64,000 bases of DNA, from the NCBI GenBank assembly GCA_049516835.1, contig JBEKSR010000007.1:49680-113679 (forward strand), read 5' to 3'. Below the pieces are notes generated by a model. That model worked only from the letters and a program-made list of their open reading frames with translations, was not told where the DNA came from and did no database searches. The stretch comes from Fen-178 sp049516835. Its GTDB lineage: Bacteria > Acidobacteriota > Terriglobia > Bryobacterales > Bryobacteraceae. Below are positions 24,986-33,060 of this stretch, piece by piece (position 1 is the stretch's first letter; the number at the start of each line of letters is the position of its first letter). The position numbers were made by a program, and so were the translations under genes.

Positions 24986-27142
24986 ATGTCGAGCCGAGAA
25001 TCGTTCACTTCAGTTTCAGTCGCGCTGGCGCTGGCCGCAGCGCTAGCGATTGCGTCACTGCAGGCGGCGGGCACCGCGCCCAAGCGACCTAAGATCGACG
25101 CCCGGGGCGCCTCCTTGCTGAAGGTAGGCAATCTCTCCTTCAAGGATTTGAACCGGAACGGCGTGCTTGACCCCTACGAGGATTGGCGATTGCCGGTCGA
25201 CAAGCGTGTGGCGGACCTGCTCTCCAGGATGACCCTGGAGGAGAAGGCGGGATTGATGCAAATCACGTCGTTCAATACGGGCTCCCTGGAGGACTACCTC
25301 GATCAGCGCCACATCCGATACCTGATCCTCCGCGATAACCTCACCGCCCGGGAACTGGCGGCACGCGCGAACACTTCGCAGGAGCTCGCCGAGAAGTCGC
25401 GGCTGGGCATTCCGATCGTCTTTACCTCGAACCCCCGAAATCACGTCCGGGACGACATGGTGTACGAGGAAGCCGAGGCGGCCGGCGAGTTCTCGAACTG
25501 GCCCGGAACGCTTGGACTGGCGGCAACGAATGACTTGAAGCTCATCCGCGCGTTCGCCGAGATCGCGCGCGCGGAGTGGCGCGCCTCGGGCATCCAGAAG
25601 TGTTACGGATATCAGGTGGATGTCGCGACCGAGCCGCGCTGGTACCGTATCCAGACGACGTTCGGGGAGAGCCCGAAATTGAACGCGGAAATCGCCCGAG
25701 AAATCGTGTTGGGTTTCCAGGGTCCGGCTCTCGGGCCAGAGTCGGTAGCGCAATCGACGAAGCATTTCCCGGGGGATGGGGCCGTAGACAAGGGCCTCGA
25801 TCCCCACAACAACTGGGGGCAATGGGCGGCGTATCCCACGCTCGGCAGCTTTTTCAAGTACCAGTTGCCCCCCTTCCAGGCCGCCGTGGACGCCGGCACC
25901 AGCTCAATCATGAGCTACTACAACAACCCCTCCAACGACAAGAGTGCGGAACAACTTCCAAAGGAATGGTGGCAGTCCGGCAAGCAGCAGTTCGAGGAAG
26001 TCGCCGGAGCTTACAATACGACGCTTCTCACGAGACTGCTTCGCGGGCGGATGGGGTTCAAGGGATACGTCAATACCGACAGCGGAGTTCTCGCCAACAA
26101 TGCTTTCGGCGTGGAAAAGCTCACTACATCGCAGCGATTCGCGAAAGCGGTGAAAGCCGGCGTAGCCCTCTTCTCGGACAACAACAACCCGCAGGGGCTC
26201 CTGGACGCGGTGCACCAGCACCTACTGGAGGAATCGGACCTCACCCCGGCCGTAACCCTTCTGCTCAAAGAGATCTTCCAGTTGGGGCTATTCGAGAATC
26301 CCTACACGGATCCTGAATTGGCTCAGAAGATCGCCAGTTCACCGGCTTCCGCTGCGCGGGCCGACGAGGCGCATCGGAAGTCCATCGTCCTCCTGCGCAA
26401 CGACAGGAAACTGCTGCCGATGACGGGCACCAGGAAGCTCTACGTGGAGGTCATGGCCGGTCAGCCCGCAGGCTTCGGTGGCCGTGATGGCGCGGGCGGC
26501 CGCGGCCGGTTCGGCGGGAGAGGGGGCGCGGGTGAGCGGGGCGCCGGGGATCCGGGTGCGGCAGGAGTTCAAGAGACGGCGAATCCGCAGGGGGCCGGTA
26601 GAAGGGGTGGCCGCGGCGAGTTCGCCGGGCGAGGGGATGCCGTCGCGATCAGCGGCACTGCCCGTCTGAAGGCCCTGCTCGCGAAGGATTCATCGGTGCA
26701 GATCGTGAACTCGATCGACCAGGCCGACGCTGCCCTGTTATGGTTGCGCCCGACCGTGTACCAGCGGCCCGAGCACGACTACGCGGACATCGCGCTGAGC
26801 CTGCTCACGGGTGTGGACGTAGCTAAGGTCAAACAGATCGAGGCGGCTAAGCCGACCGTACTGGTGATTAATTTCATCAATCCCTGGGTCATCAACGAGG
26901 TTGAACCCGGCGCCGGCGCGGTCCTGGCTACGTTCGACGTCAAGGCCGAGGCACTGTTGGACGTGGTGAGGGGCCGGTTCAAGCCGGCCGGAAAACTCCC
27001 TCTCACAATACCGGCGGATCAAGCGGCCGTGGATAAGAATGCTCCGGACGTCCCAGGATACGCGGAGACGTTCGACTACGCCTACAAGAACCGCGTGAAC
27101 GACAAATATATCTTCGGGTTCGGCCTGACCTACGGCAAATAG
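24986..27142 (+). CDS. Secreted glycoside hydrolase family 3 enzyme with RGG-rich insert
   Basis: A GH3 enzyme of 718 residues from ATG 24986, preferred over GTG 24980 because GAGG lies 5 bases upstream. A signal peptide (V-S-V-A-L-A-L-A-A-A-L-A-I-A-S-L-Q-A-A-G) exports it. GH3 signatures: R-M-T-L-E-E-K-A-G-L-M-Q, G-I-P-I-V-F-T-S-N-P-R, T-K-H-F-P-G-D-G, and the nucleophile Asp365 in Y-V-N-T-D-S-G. The second domain ends F-G-F-G-L-T-Y-G-K, without the fibronectin-III domain of the GH3 at 29162. Residues of about 495-551 are a Gly/Arg-rich low-complexity insert (G-G-R-D-G-A-G-G-R-G-R-F-G-G-R-G). Beta-glucosidase or xylosidase activity is likely; the exact glycan is unknown. Confidence 0.88.
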   Translation: MSSRESFTSVSVALALAAALAIASLQAAGTAPKRPKIDARGASLLKVGNLSFKDLNRNGVLDPYEDWRLPVDKRVADLLSRMTLEEKAGLMQITSFNTGSLEDYLDQRHIRYLILRDNLTARELAARANTSQELAEKSRLGIPIVFTSNPRNHVRDDMVYEEAEAAGEFSNWPGTLGLAATNDLKLIRAFAEIARAEWRASGIQKCYGYQVDVATEPRWYRIQTTFGESPKLNAEIAREIVLGFQGPALGPESVAQSTKHFPGDGAVDKGLDPHNNWGQWAAYPTLGSFFKYQLPPFQAAVDAGTSSIMSYYNNPSNDKSAEQLPKEWWQSGKQQFEEVAGAYNTTLLTRLLRGRMGFKGYVNTDSGVLANNAFGVEKLTTSQRFAKAVKAGVALFSDNNNPQGLLDAVHQHLLEESDLTPAVTLLLKEIFQLGLFENPYTDPELAQKIASSPASAARADEAHRKSIVLLRNDRKLLPMTGTRKLYVEVMAGQPAGFGGRDGAGGRGRFGGRGGAGERGAGDPGAAGVQETANPQGAGRRGGRGEFAGRGDAVAISGTARLKALLAKDSSVQIVNSIDQADAALLWLRPTVYQRPEHDYADIALSLLTGVDVAKVKQIEAAKPTVLVINFINPWVINEVEPGAGAVLATFDVKAEALLDVVRGRFKPAGKLPLTIPADQAAVDKNAPDVPGYAETFDYAYKNRVNDKYIFGFGLTYGK

Positions 27143-27464
27143 TCGGCTGGTGCCAAGGAAGACGTCAAGCGGAGTGCACGCCTTCGCGGCCAGATTCGGG
27201 GTGGGCCGCTGGGTCGCGTACACGCGGAACGGCAGTTCCGGTAGAGTTACGCGCCACTCGGAAATTGCTCAGGTTCGGCACACGCCCCCCAAGTCCCCTT
27301 GTGGGAGACCAAGCCGCAGGGCGGAGGCCTGTCTGTCGCGACTACCCCTTCCCCCCGACAACCGACCCGATCCCGCGAGATGCCGGTCGCGTCCGTTGGC
27401 CATGAACGGCCCGCGGGGCGCTGCCGCCCGGTTCATGCTATCCTAGAACTGGGATGGAGACCTG
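27143..27464. other. 322-bp gap upstream of the toxin-antitoxin pair
   Basis: No coding sequence is supported. The last 40 bases contain TATCCT (about 27437), a possible -10 box, and GGGATGGAG just before the toxin start; both fit a promoter and ribosome-binding site for the toxin gene. Confidence 0.45.
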
Positions 27465-27851
27465 ATGCGCGGGCCGGCTCGCGGCGAAAAACCTCTGTAT
27501 TGGGTGGCATCTGCGAAACGGGACTTGCTGGCGTTTCCCGAAGCGGTCAAAGACGGTATTGGCACGGCTCTGAGTATCGCTCAGTTTGGCGGGAAACACC
27601 CCGCGGCGAAGCCGTGGAAGGGAGCGGGGTCCGGAGTACTGGAGGTTGTGGAGGACCATGACGGAAGCACCTATCGCGCCGTTTATACCGTCCGCTTCCG
27701 CTGCGCCGTATACGTGTTGCACTGCTTTCAGAAGAAGTCGCATAGGGGCATTCAGACACCGAAACAGGACGTGGAACTCGTTCTACAACGCCTAAGACTG
27801 GCCAGACAGGACTATGAGGATCGATATGGCAAGACCAAACGCGAAACTTAG
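27465..27851 (+). CDS. HigB/Gp49-like toxin (RelE superfamily)
   Basis: A 128-residue protein of the phage-derived Gp49-like / HigB family (PF05973). Hallmarks: W-V-A-S-A-K-R-D-L-L-A-F-P, A-A-K-P-W-K-G-A-G-S-G-V-L-E-V-V-E, Y-R-A-V-Y-T-V-R-F, and Y-V-L-H-C-F-Q-K-K-S-H-R-G-I-Q-T-P. Members cut mRNA on the ribosome and are held by a cognate XRE antitoxin. GGGATGGAGACCTG precedes the ATG. The 3' end overlaps the antitoxin gene by 26 bases, the usual toxin-first order of higBA. It is inserted between two GH3 loci with no functional link to them. Confidence 0.85.
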   Translation: MRGPARGEKPLYWVASAKRDLLAFPEAVKDGIGTALSIAQFGGKHPAAKPWKGAGSGVLEVVEDHDGSTYRAVYTVRFRCAVYVLHCFQKKSHRGIQTPKQDVELVLQRLRLARQDYEDRYGKTKRET

Positions 27852-28266
27852 CGGAAGAATCGTGCGGAGTTCGGGGAACGTATTCGCCGATCTCGGCTTT
27901 GCGGACGCCGGCGAACGGCAGACGAAGGTTCGTCTGGCCATCGCGATCAATGGCGTCCTCGAGCGGCGCGGGCTGTCGCAGGCAAAGGCCGCGGAGTTGT
28001 TGGGCATCAACCAGCCCAAGGTCTCGGCCCTCTCCAAATATCGCCTGGAGGGTTTCTCCGTGGAGCGCTTGATGCGGTTCCTTACGTCGCTCAACCAGGA
28101 CGTTGAGATTATCATCCGCAATCGGCTGCGGACCCGCCCCCCGGGGCGGGTGTTTGTCACGGCTGCGCGAAAGGTCCTCGCTTCGACTCCGGTCTTTCTG
28201 GATCACTCCCGTGACACGCCGCCCACGGCAGCCGGGGAACAGCCCCCGGCCGAGCCACCCATCTGA
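27826..28266 (+). CDS. HigA-like XRE-family antitoxin
   Basis: A 146-residue antitoxin partner of the gene at 27465. The helix-turn-helix is L-S-Q-A-K-A-A-E-L-L-G-I-N-Q-P-K-V-S-A-L, followed by R-L-M-R-F-L-T-S-L-N-Q-D-V-E-I-I-I, typical of the antitoxins paired with Gp49-like toxins. ATG 27826 (M-A-R-P-N-A-K-L) is preferred over ATG 27814 because GAGGAT lies 5 bases upstream. The C-terminal 45 residues after R-N-R are longer than usual, proline-rich and of no recognised function. The pair is expected to repress its own promoter. Confidence 0.82.
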   Translation: MARPNAKLSGRIVRSSGNVFADLGFADAGERQTKVRLAIAINGVLERRGLSQAKAAELLGINQPKVSALSKYRLEGFSVERLMRFLTSLNQDVEIIIRNRLRTRPPGRVFVTAARKVLASTPVFLDHSRDTPPTAAGEQPPAEPPI

Positions 28267-28585
28267 AGACGAGCGCTGATGCACCACGCCCTACTGCCCT
28301 GGCAGACCGATTGCTCTTCTTCCTCCGTTTATTGGTCCACCTGGGCCCGCGTGTCCGCGATTTCACGCACGCTGCCGACAAGAAAAGGACGGCAGCCCCC
28401 GCTCCTCGCCTTTCCGGCCCCGCAAAACCCGGTACCCCCTTCTTGCGATCACGACCAATTCCCATAATAGAATCAACAACTTAAGTCGAATCCCCATCGG
28501 CCCCGCGCTACACTGGAGGTGGTGAAAGATACCTGCTGCCACGCCGTCTCGGAACTCCCATTGGCTCCGTGCCTCCACTCCCGCC

Positions 28586-29000
28586 GGATTGGCTTCGTTT
28601 CGCCAAACATGGTCCCCTCCGCAACTCGACCCTGTTTCAACCTTGGCCGGCAACCGGATTGGCTTTGTTCCTCCGCGACGCCCGATTACAGGGCATCAGC
28701 CCCGAATTGGGTTCGTTTCGTCATTTCCCGTCGCCGCCGAAATCCGTTCCCGTCCGCCAGCGTCTGCCGGCCCGTGCTCATTGCGCCCGCACTCCGCTCG
28801 TCGTGCGCCAGTCTTCTGATTCAACTGGAATTAACTCGCAAATTGGGTTCGTTTCGTCATTTCCCGTCGTCGCCGCCCTCAGGCCCCGTCGGCAAGCCTC
28901 TACCGGCCCGTGCTCATTTCGCTCGCACCCCGCTCGTCATGCGCGAGTCTTCTGATTCAATTGGAATTAACTCGCAAATGGCTTCGTTTCGTCATTTCTC
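28586..29000. repeat. 136-bp tandem repeat, with degenerate copies
   Basis: The phrase ATTGGGTTCGTTTCGTCATT recurs at about 28706, 28842 and, changed to ATGGCTTCGTTTCGTCATT, 28977. That makes an exact 136-bp period with a conserved interior (GCCGGCCCGTGCTCATT; TCTTCTGATTCAA; GGAATTAACTCGCAAA). Two shorter degenerate versions (GGATTGGCTTCGTTTCG, GGATTGGCTTTGTTCC) precede it at about 28586 and 28650. Open frames through it just translate the repeat. No gene is supported between 28267 and 29161. Confidence 0.8.
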
Positions 29001-29100
29001 GGCGCGCCGCAAAACGGGAACCGGCGCCAATTCCCGCATTTTGGAATTGGATGGCTGTAACCGGTTTGCCCCTTGACATGAACCGGCCTCCGATACTGGC

Positions 29101-29129
29101 TTGATTTTGGGCTGTAATCCCGTTATAGT
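29101..29129 (+). promoter_or_regulatory. Sigma-70-type promoter of the xylan operon
   Basis: TTGATT (29101-29106), a 17-base spacer, and TATAGT (29124-29129). Transcription would begin near 29136, about 26 bases before the ATG at 29162. The -35 and -10 boxes each differ from consensus by one or two bases. Confidence 0.65.
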
Positions 29130-29161
29130 TTGAGTCCAAAACGAATTCCGAGCCGACCAAC

Positions 29162-31447
29162 ATGAAAGAACATCCTTACCGCAATTCCGATTTGCCGGCG
29201 GCGAAACGGGCGAAAGACCTTTTGTCCCGAATGACGCTGGAAGAAAAGGCCGCGCAGATGATGTGCGTCTGGCAAAGGAAGGCCGAGACCCTCGTGGATG
29301 CCGACGGCAACTTCGATCTCCGAAAAGCCAAGGCAGCCTTCAAAGACGGGCGCGGGATCGGCCAGGTTGGCCGCCCCAGCGACGCGGGAAAAGGCAAAGA
29401 CGCCCGCGGCATGGCGGAACTCACCAACGCCATTCAGAGATTCTTTATCGAGAACACGCGGCTGGGGATCCCCGTGATTTTTCATGAAGAGTGTCTGCAC
29501 GGCCACGCGGCCATCGATGCCACCAGCTTCCCTCAGCCAATCGCTTTGGGCGCCACGTTCAATCCTGATTTGGCGGAGTCGCTCTTCACGATGACGGCGT
29601 GGGAAGCGCGCCTGCGCGGCACGCACCAGGCGCTGACGCCGGTGGTGGACGTGGCGCGCGATCCGCGCTGGGGCCGCGTCGAGGAAACTTACGGCGAAGA
29701 CCCGTACCTGGTTTCGCGGATGGGCATCGCGGCGGTGCGCGGATTCCAGGGCGATGCCAGCTTTCGCGACAAGAAGCGCGTGCTGGCGACTCTGAAGCAT
29801 TTTGCCGCGCACGGCCAGCCGGAATCCGGCACCAACTGCGCACCCGCGAACGTCTCCACGCGCGTGCTTCGCGAGACGTTCCTTTACGCCTTCAAAGAGG
29901 CCATCCGGAAGGGCGGAGCCATCAGCGTCATGGCCTCCTACAACGAGATCGACGGCGTGCCGTCTCACGCCAACCGGTGGCTGTTGCGGGACGTGCTGCG
30001 CAAGGAATGGGGCTTCCGGGGGTTCGTGGTGTCGGACTACTATGCGATCTGGGAATTGAGCCAGCGCGCCGAGGTCCGCGGCCACTCGGTGGCGAAAGAC
30101 AAAAAGGAAGCGTGCGCTCTGGCGGTGCGGGCCGGCGTCAATATCGAGCTGCCGGAGCCGGAGTGCTACTTGCGCCTGGTTGAACTGGTTCGCCAGGGCG
30201 CACTGAAGGAATCGCAACTCGACGAGCTGGTGGCTCCGATGCTGTTATGGAAATTCCGACTGGGTCTTTTCGACGATCCGTACGTGGACCCGGACGAAGC
30301 GGCGCGCGTGGTGGGGTGCGACGATCATCGCAAGCTGGCTTTGCAGGCGGCGCGGGAAGCCATCACGCTGCTGAAGAACGAAAACCATGTGACGCCGCTC
30401 GATCCGAATCGCCTTCGATCCATCGCGGTGATCGGCCCGAATGCGAATCGTATCCTGCTGGGCGGCTACAGCAGCGTGCCCAAGCATAACGTCACGGTGC
30501 TCGAGGGCATCCAGGCGAGGGTCGGCGGCCGGGTGAAGGTGCTCTACAGCGAAGGCTGTAAGATCACCATTGGCGGCTCATGGCATCAGGACGAGGTGGT
30601 ACCCAGCGATCCCGGCGAAGACCGCAGGCAGATCGCGGAGGCGGTCAAGGTTGCCAAACAGGCGGACGCGATCGTGCTGGCCATCGGCGGCAACGAGCAG
30701 ACTTCGCGCGAAGCCTATGCGTTCAACCATCTGGGCGACCGCGCGAGCCTGGACCTGGTCGGAAGACAGGAAGAGCTGGTCAAGGCGATGGTTGCGACCG
30801 GCAAGCCGGTCATTGTTTTTCTGTTCAACGGCCGGCCGATCTCAATCAATTACATCAGCCAGAACGTGCCGGCTGTTTTCGAGTGCTGGTATCTCGGCCA
30901 GGAGACCGGTCGTGCCGTAGCGGAGGTCCTATTCGGCGATTTCAATCCGGGTGGGAAGCTGCCGATCACCATTCCACGCTCCGCGGGGCATTTGCCCGCC
31001 TTCTACAACTACAAGCCCATGGCACGCCGTGGCTATCTGTTCGACGACATAACGCCGCTGCATCCATTCGGCTATGGCTTGAGTTACACGACTTTCGCCA
31101 TGAAGAACCTGAGACTGGCTAAGAAGAAGATCAGCCGCGACAGCGCGACTCGCGTGCTGGTGGATGTGACCAACACAGGCAAGCGCGAGGGAACCGAAGT
31201 CGTGCAACTGTATATTCGCGATCTGGTCAGTTCCGTAACACGGCCGCTCAAGGAGCTGAAAGGTTTCCGGAAAGTCTCTTTGCAGCCCGGCGAAACGAAG
31301 ACCGTCGCGCTGGATGTCACGCCTGAATCACTGGCGTTCTACGACATCGACATGAACTATGTCGTCGAGCCCGGCGAATTCGAAATCATGGTTGGTAATT
31401 CGTCGCGCGACTGCGACTTACAGAAGGTGATCCTACATGTCAGCTAA
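29162..31447 (+). CDS. Cytoplasmic glycoside hydrolase family 3 enzyme (beta-xylosidase / beta-glucosidase)
   Basis: A 761-residue GH3 with no signal peptide. Three domains are visible: the catalytic barrel (R-M-T-L-E-E-K-A-A-Q-M, P-V-V-D-V-A-R-D-P-R-W-G-R-V-E-E-T-Y-G-E-D-P-Y, K-H-F-A-A-H-G, nucleophile Asp292 in F-V-V-S-D-Y-Y-A), the second alpha/beta domain (A-I-T-L-L-K-N-E-N, V-I-G-P-N-A), and a C-terminal fibronectin-III-like domain (V-D-V-T-N-T-G-K-R-E-G-T-E-V-V-Q-L-Y). It is the first gene after the promoter at 29101 and overlaps the following symporter gene by 11 bases. With the downstream symporter and GH115, a role in splitting imported xylo-oligosaccharides is inferred; beta-glucosidase activity is the alternative. 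Confidence 0.92.
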   Translation: MKEHPYRNSDLPAAKRAKDLLSRMTLEEKAAQMMCVWQRKAETLVDADGNFDLRKAKAAFKDGRGIGQVGRPSDAGKGKDARGMAELTNAIQRFFIENTRLGIPVIFHEECLHGHAAIDATSFPQPIALGATFNPDLAESLFTMTAWEARLRGTHQALTPVVDVARDPRWGRVEETYGEDPYLVSRMGIAAVRGFQGDASFRDKKRVLATLKHFAAHGQPESGTNCAPANVSTRVLRETFLYAFKEAIRKGGAISVMASYNEIDGVPSHANRWLLRDVLRKEWGFRGFVVSDYYAIWELSQRAEVRGHSVAKDKKEACALAVRAGVNIELPEPECYLRLVELVRQGALKESQLDELVAPMLLWKFRLGLFDDPYVDPDEAARVVGCDDHRKLALQAAREAITLLKNENHVTPLDPNRLRSIAVIGPNANRILLGGYSSVPKHNVTVLEGIQARVGGRVKVLYSEGCKITIGGSWHQDEVVPSDPGEDRRQIAEAVKVAKQADAIVLAIGGNEQTSREAYAFNHLGDRASLDLVGRQEELVKAMVATGKPVIVFLFNGRPISINYISQNVPAVFECWYLGQETGRAVAEVLFGDFNPGGKLPITIPRSAGHLPAFYNYKPMARRGYLFDDITPLHPFGYGLSYTTFAMKNLRLAKKKISRDSATRVLVDVTNTGKREGTEVVQLYIRDLVSSVTRPLKELKGFRKVSLQPGETKTVALDVTPESLAFYDIDMNYVVEPGEFEIMVGNSSRDCDLQKVILHVS

Positions 31448-32918
31448 ACCCCAAAAGCTGTTTTTTGTCGAAAAGGCGGGCTACAGCCTGGGTGACGCCG
31501 CCGCCAACTTCGTCTTCCAGACGATGATCCTGTTCCAGTTGAGTTTCTACACGGACACGTTAGGGATCACGGCCGCGGCGGCGGGCACGCTCCTGCTGGT
31601 GGGACGCCTTTGGGACGCCTTTTTCGATCCGATGATGGGCGTCGTGGCCGACCGCACCAAGACGCGGTGGGGAAAGTTCCGCCCGTGGGTGCTTTGGACG
31701 GCGATCCCGTGGGGCGTGGTCCTGGTTCTGGCCTATACGACGCCCGACTGGGGAACGACCGGCAAACTGGTCTACGCGTGCCTGACCAACATCCTTCTGA
31801 TGACGCTGTACTCGGCCAATAACACGCCCTATTCGGCAATGACCGGCGTCATGACCGGCGACATCAATGAACGCACCAGCCTGTCGTCGTACCGCTTCGT
31901 GGCCGCCATGATCGCGCAGCTCGTTGTGGGCGGCTTCACGCTGCCGCTGGTCGCCAAGTTTGGGCACGGCAACAATGCCAAGGGCTGGCAGATGACCATG
32001 GCGTTGTGGGCGACGATTTGCGTAGTTTTCTTCGTCATCACGTTCCTCACCACCCGCGAGCGCATCCAGCCCGACCCGAAGCAGAAGGTGTCCGCCAGAC
32101 TGGATTTCGGCGATCTGCTCAAGAACGGGCCCTGGATCGCGATGTTCATACTCACGGTGTCCCACTTCCTCGTCCTGGCCATGAGGGGCGGCACCATGTT
32201 TTACTATTTTCGGTATTACGTCAACCAGGACTGTCTGTTCTCGCTCCTTGAGTCACTGGGCCTGACCAACGTGGCGAGCGGTGGGACATGGCACTCTCTG
32301 CTGAATACTTTCGGTCTGATTGTGAATGCGGCCAAAACGAATGTGTCTTCGGTGGGGTTCAGCCTGTTCAACATGTCGAGCCTGTTCGTCACCCTCATTG
32401 GTGTGCTTTGCTCGACTCTTTTGTCGATCCGGTTTGGCAAGAAAGCCGTCGCCATTGCGGGTTTCTCAATGACGACAATATTCATGGCCCTGTTTGTTCT
32501 GCTGCCGCCCACCGCCATCGGGACGGTGTTCATTTTGGAGTACCTTCGGGTCCTGAGCTATGGCCCCACGGTTCCGCTTATTTGGGCTATGTTTGCCGAT
32601 GTGGCGGATTATGCGGAATGGAAAACCGGCCGCCGCGCCACCGGAGTAATCTACGCGACCATCTTGTTCGGCCTCAAAGCCGGCTTGAGCTTGGGTGGCG
32701 CGATCGCCGGCTGGCTTCTGTCCGGCTACGGTTACCGAGCCAATGTGGCTCAGACGCCCGGGGCTTTGCGTGGTATTCGCTTGACGATGAGCGTCTATCC
32801 AGCCGCTTTCTTCCTGATCGTGATTACTTGTTTGATTTGCTACAAGATTGGTAAGAAGCTGAATATCCAGATACAGGACGAGCTGGCGGAGCGCCGGAAG
32901 AAGTTCGCAACTGCTTAG
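31437..32918 (+). CDS. GPH-family sugar:cation symporter
   Basis: A 493-residue integral membrane protein of the glycoside-pentoside-hexuronide (GPH) family, MelB/XynP-like. It has about 12 hydrophobic segments. The family motifs are near the start: Y-S-L-G-D-A-A-A-N-F-V-F, then R-L-W-D-A-F-F-D-P-M-M-G-V-V-A-D-R-T-K-T-R-W-G-K-F-R-P-W, and later E-W-K-T-G-R-R-A-T-G-V-I-Y-A. These proteins import glycosides or uronides with H+ or Na+. Its start lies inside the end of the GH3 gene (11-base overlap), so translation is coupled. The context suggests xylosides or aldouronic acids as cargo. The 142-base gap to GH115 contains a hairpin cluster that may tune downstream expression. Confidence 0.92.
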   Translation: MSAKPQKLFFVEKAGYSLGDAAANFVFQTMILFQLSFYTDTLGITAAAAGTLLLVGRLWDAFFDPMMGVVADRTKTRWGKFRPWVLWTAIPWGVVLVLAYTTPDWGTTGKLVYACLTNILLMTLYSANNTPYSAMTGVMTGDINERTSLSSYRFVAAMIAQLVVGGFTLPLVAKFGHGNNAKGWQMTMALWATICVVFFVITFLTTRERIQPDPKQKVSARLDFGDLLKNGPWIAMFILTVSHFLVLAMRGGTMFYYFRYYVNQDCLFSLLESLGLTNVASGGTWHSLLNTFGLIVNAAKTNVSSVGFSLFNMSSLFVTLIGVLCSTLLSIRFGKKAVAIAGFSMTTIFMALFVLLPPTAIGTVFILEYLRVLSYGPTVPLIWAMFADVADYAEWKTGRRATGVIYATILFGLKAGLSLGGAIAGWLLSGYGYRANVAQTPGALRGIRLTMSVYPAAFFLIVITCLICYKIGKKLNIQIQDELAERRKKFATA

Positions 32919-32940
32919 CTTAGGCGGCGGTTGGCAGGTT

Positions 32941-33029
32941 GTGGGGCGGGCAATCCTGCCCGCAAGCCGGCCTTCCGGCCGGCTGGACCCGCTGGAAAGC
33001 GGGTCCGCAGGCTGAAAAGCCTGCCCCAC
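32941..33029. repeat. REP-like cluster of four hairpins
   Basis: GCGGGC-AATCCT-GCCCGC (32946-32963), CCGGCC-TTCC-GGCCGG (32967-32982), GACCCGCT-GGAA-AGCGGGTC (32985-33004) and GCAGGCT-GAAA-AGCCTGC (33007-33024) stand in a row inside GTGGGGC ... GCCCCAC. It lies in the operon between the symporter and GH115. A smaller element of the same design is at 12304-12350. Confidence 0.75.
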
Positions 33030-33060
33030 ATCGGGTCAGTGGTAAGGAGGATCGAGGATT

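Noticed and set aside
28586..29000. Possible CRISPR array or coding repeat
   Set aside because: The 136-bp units are similar along most of their length, not short repeats with unique spacers, and the frames have no recognised protein.
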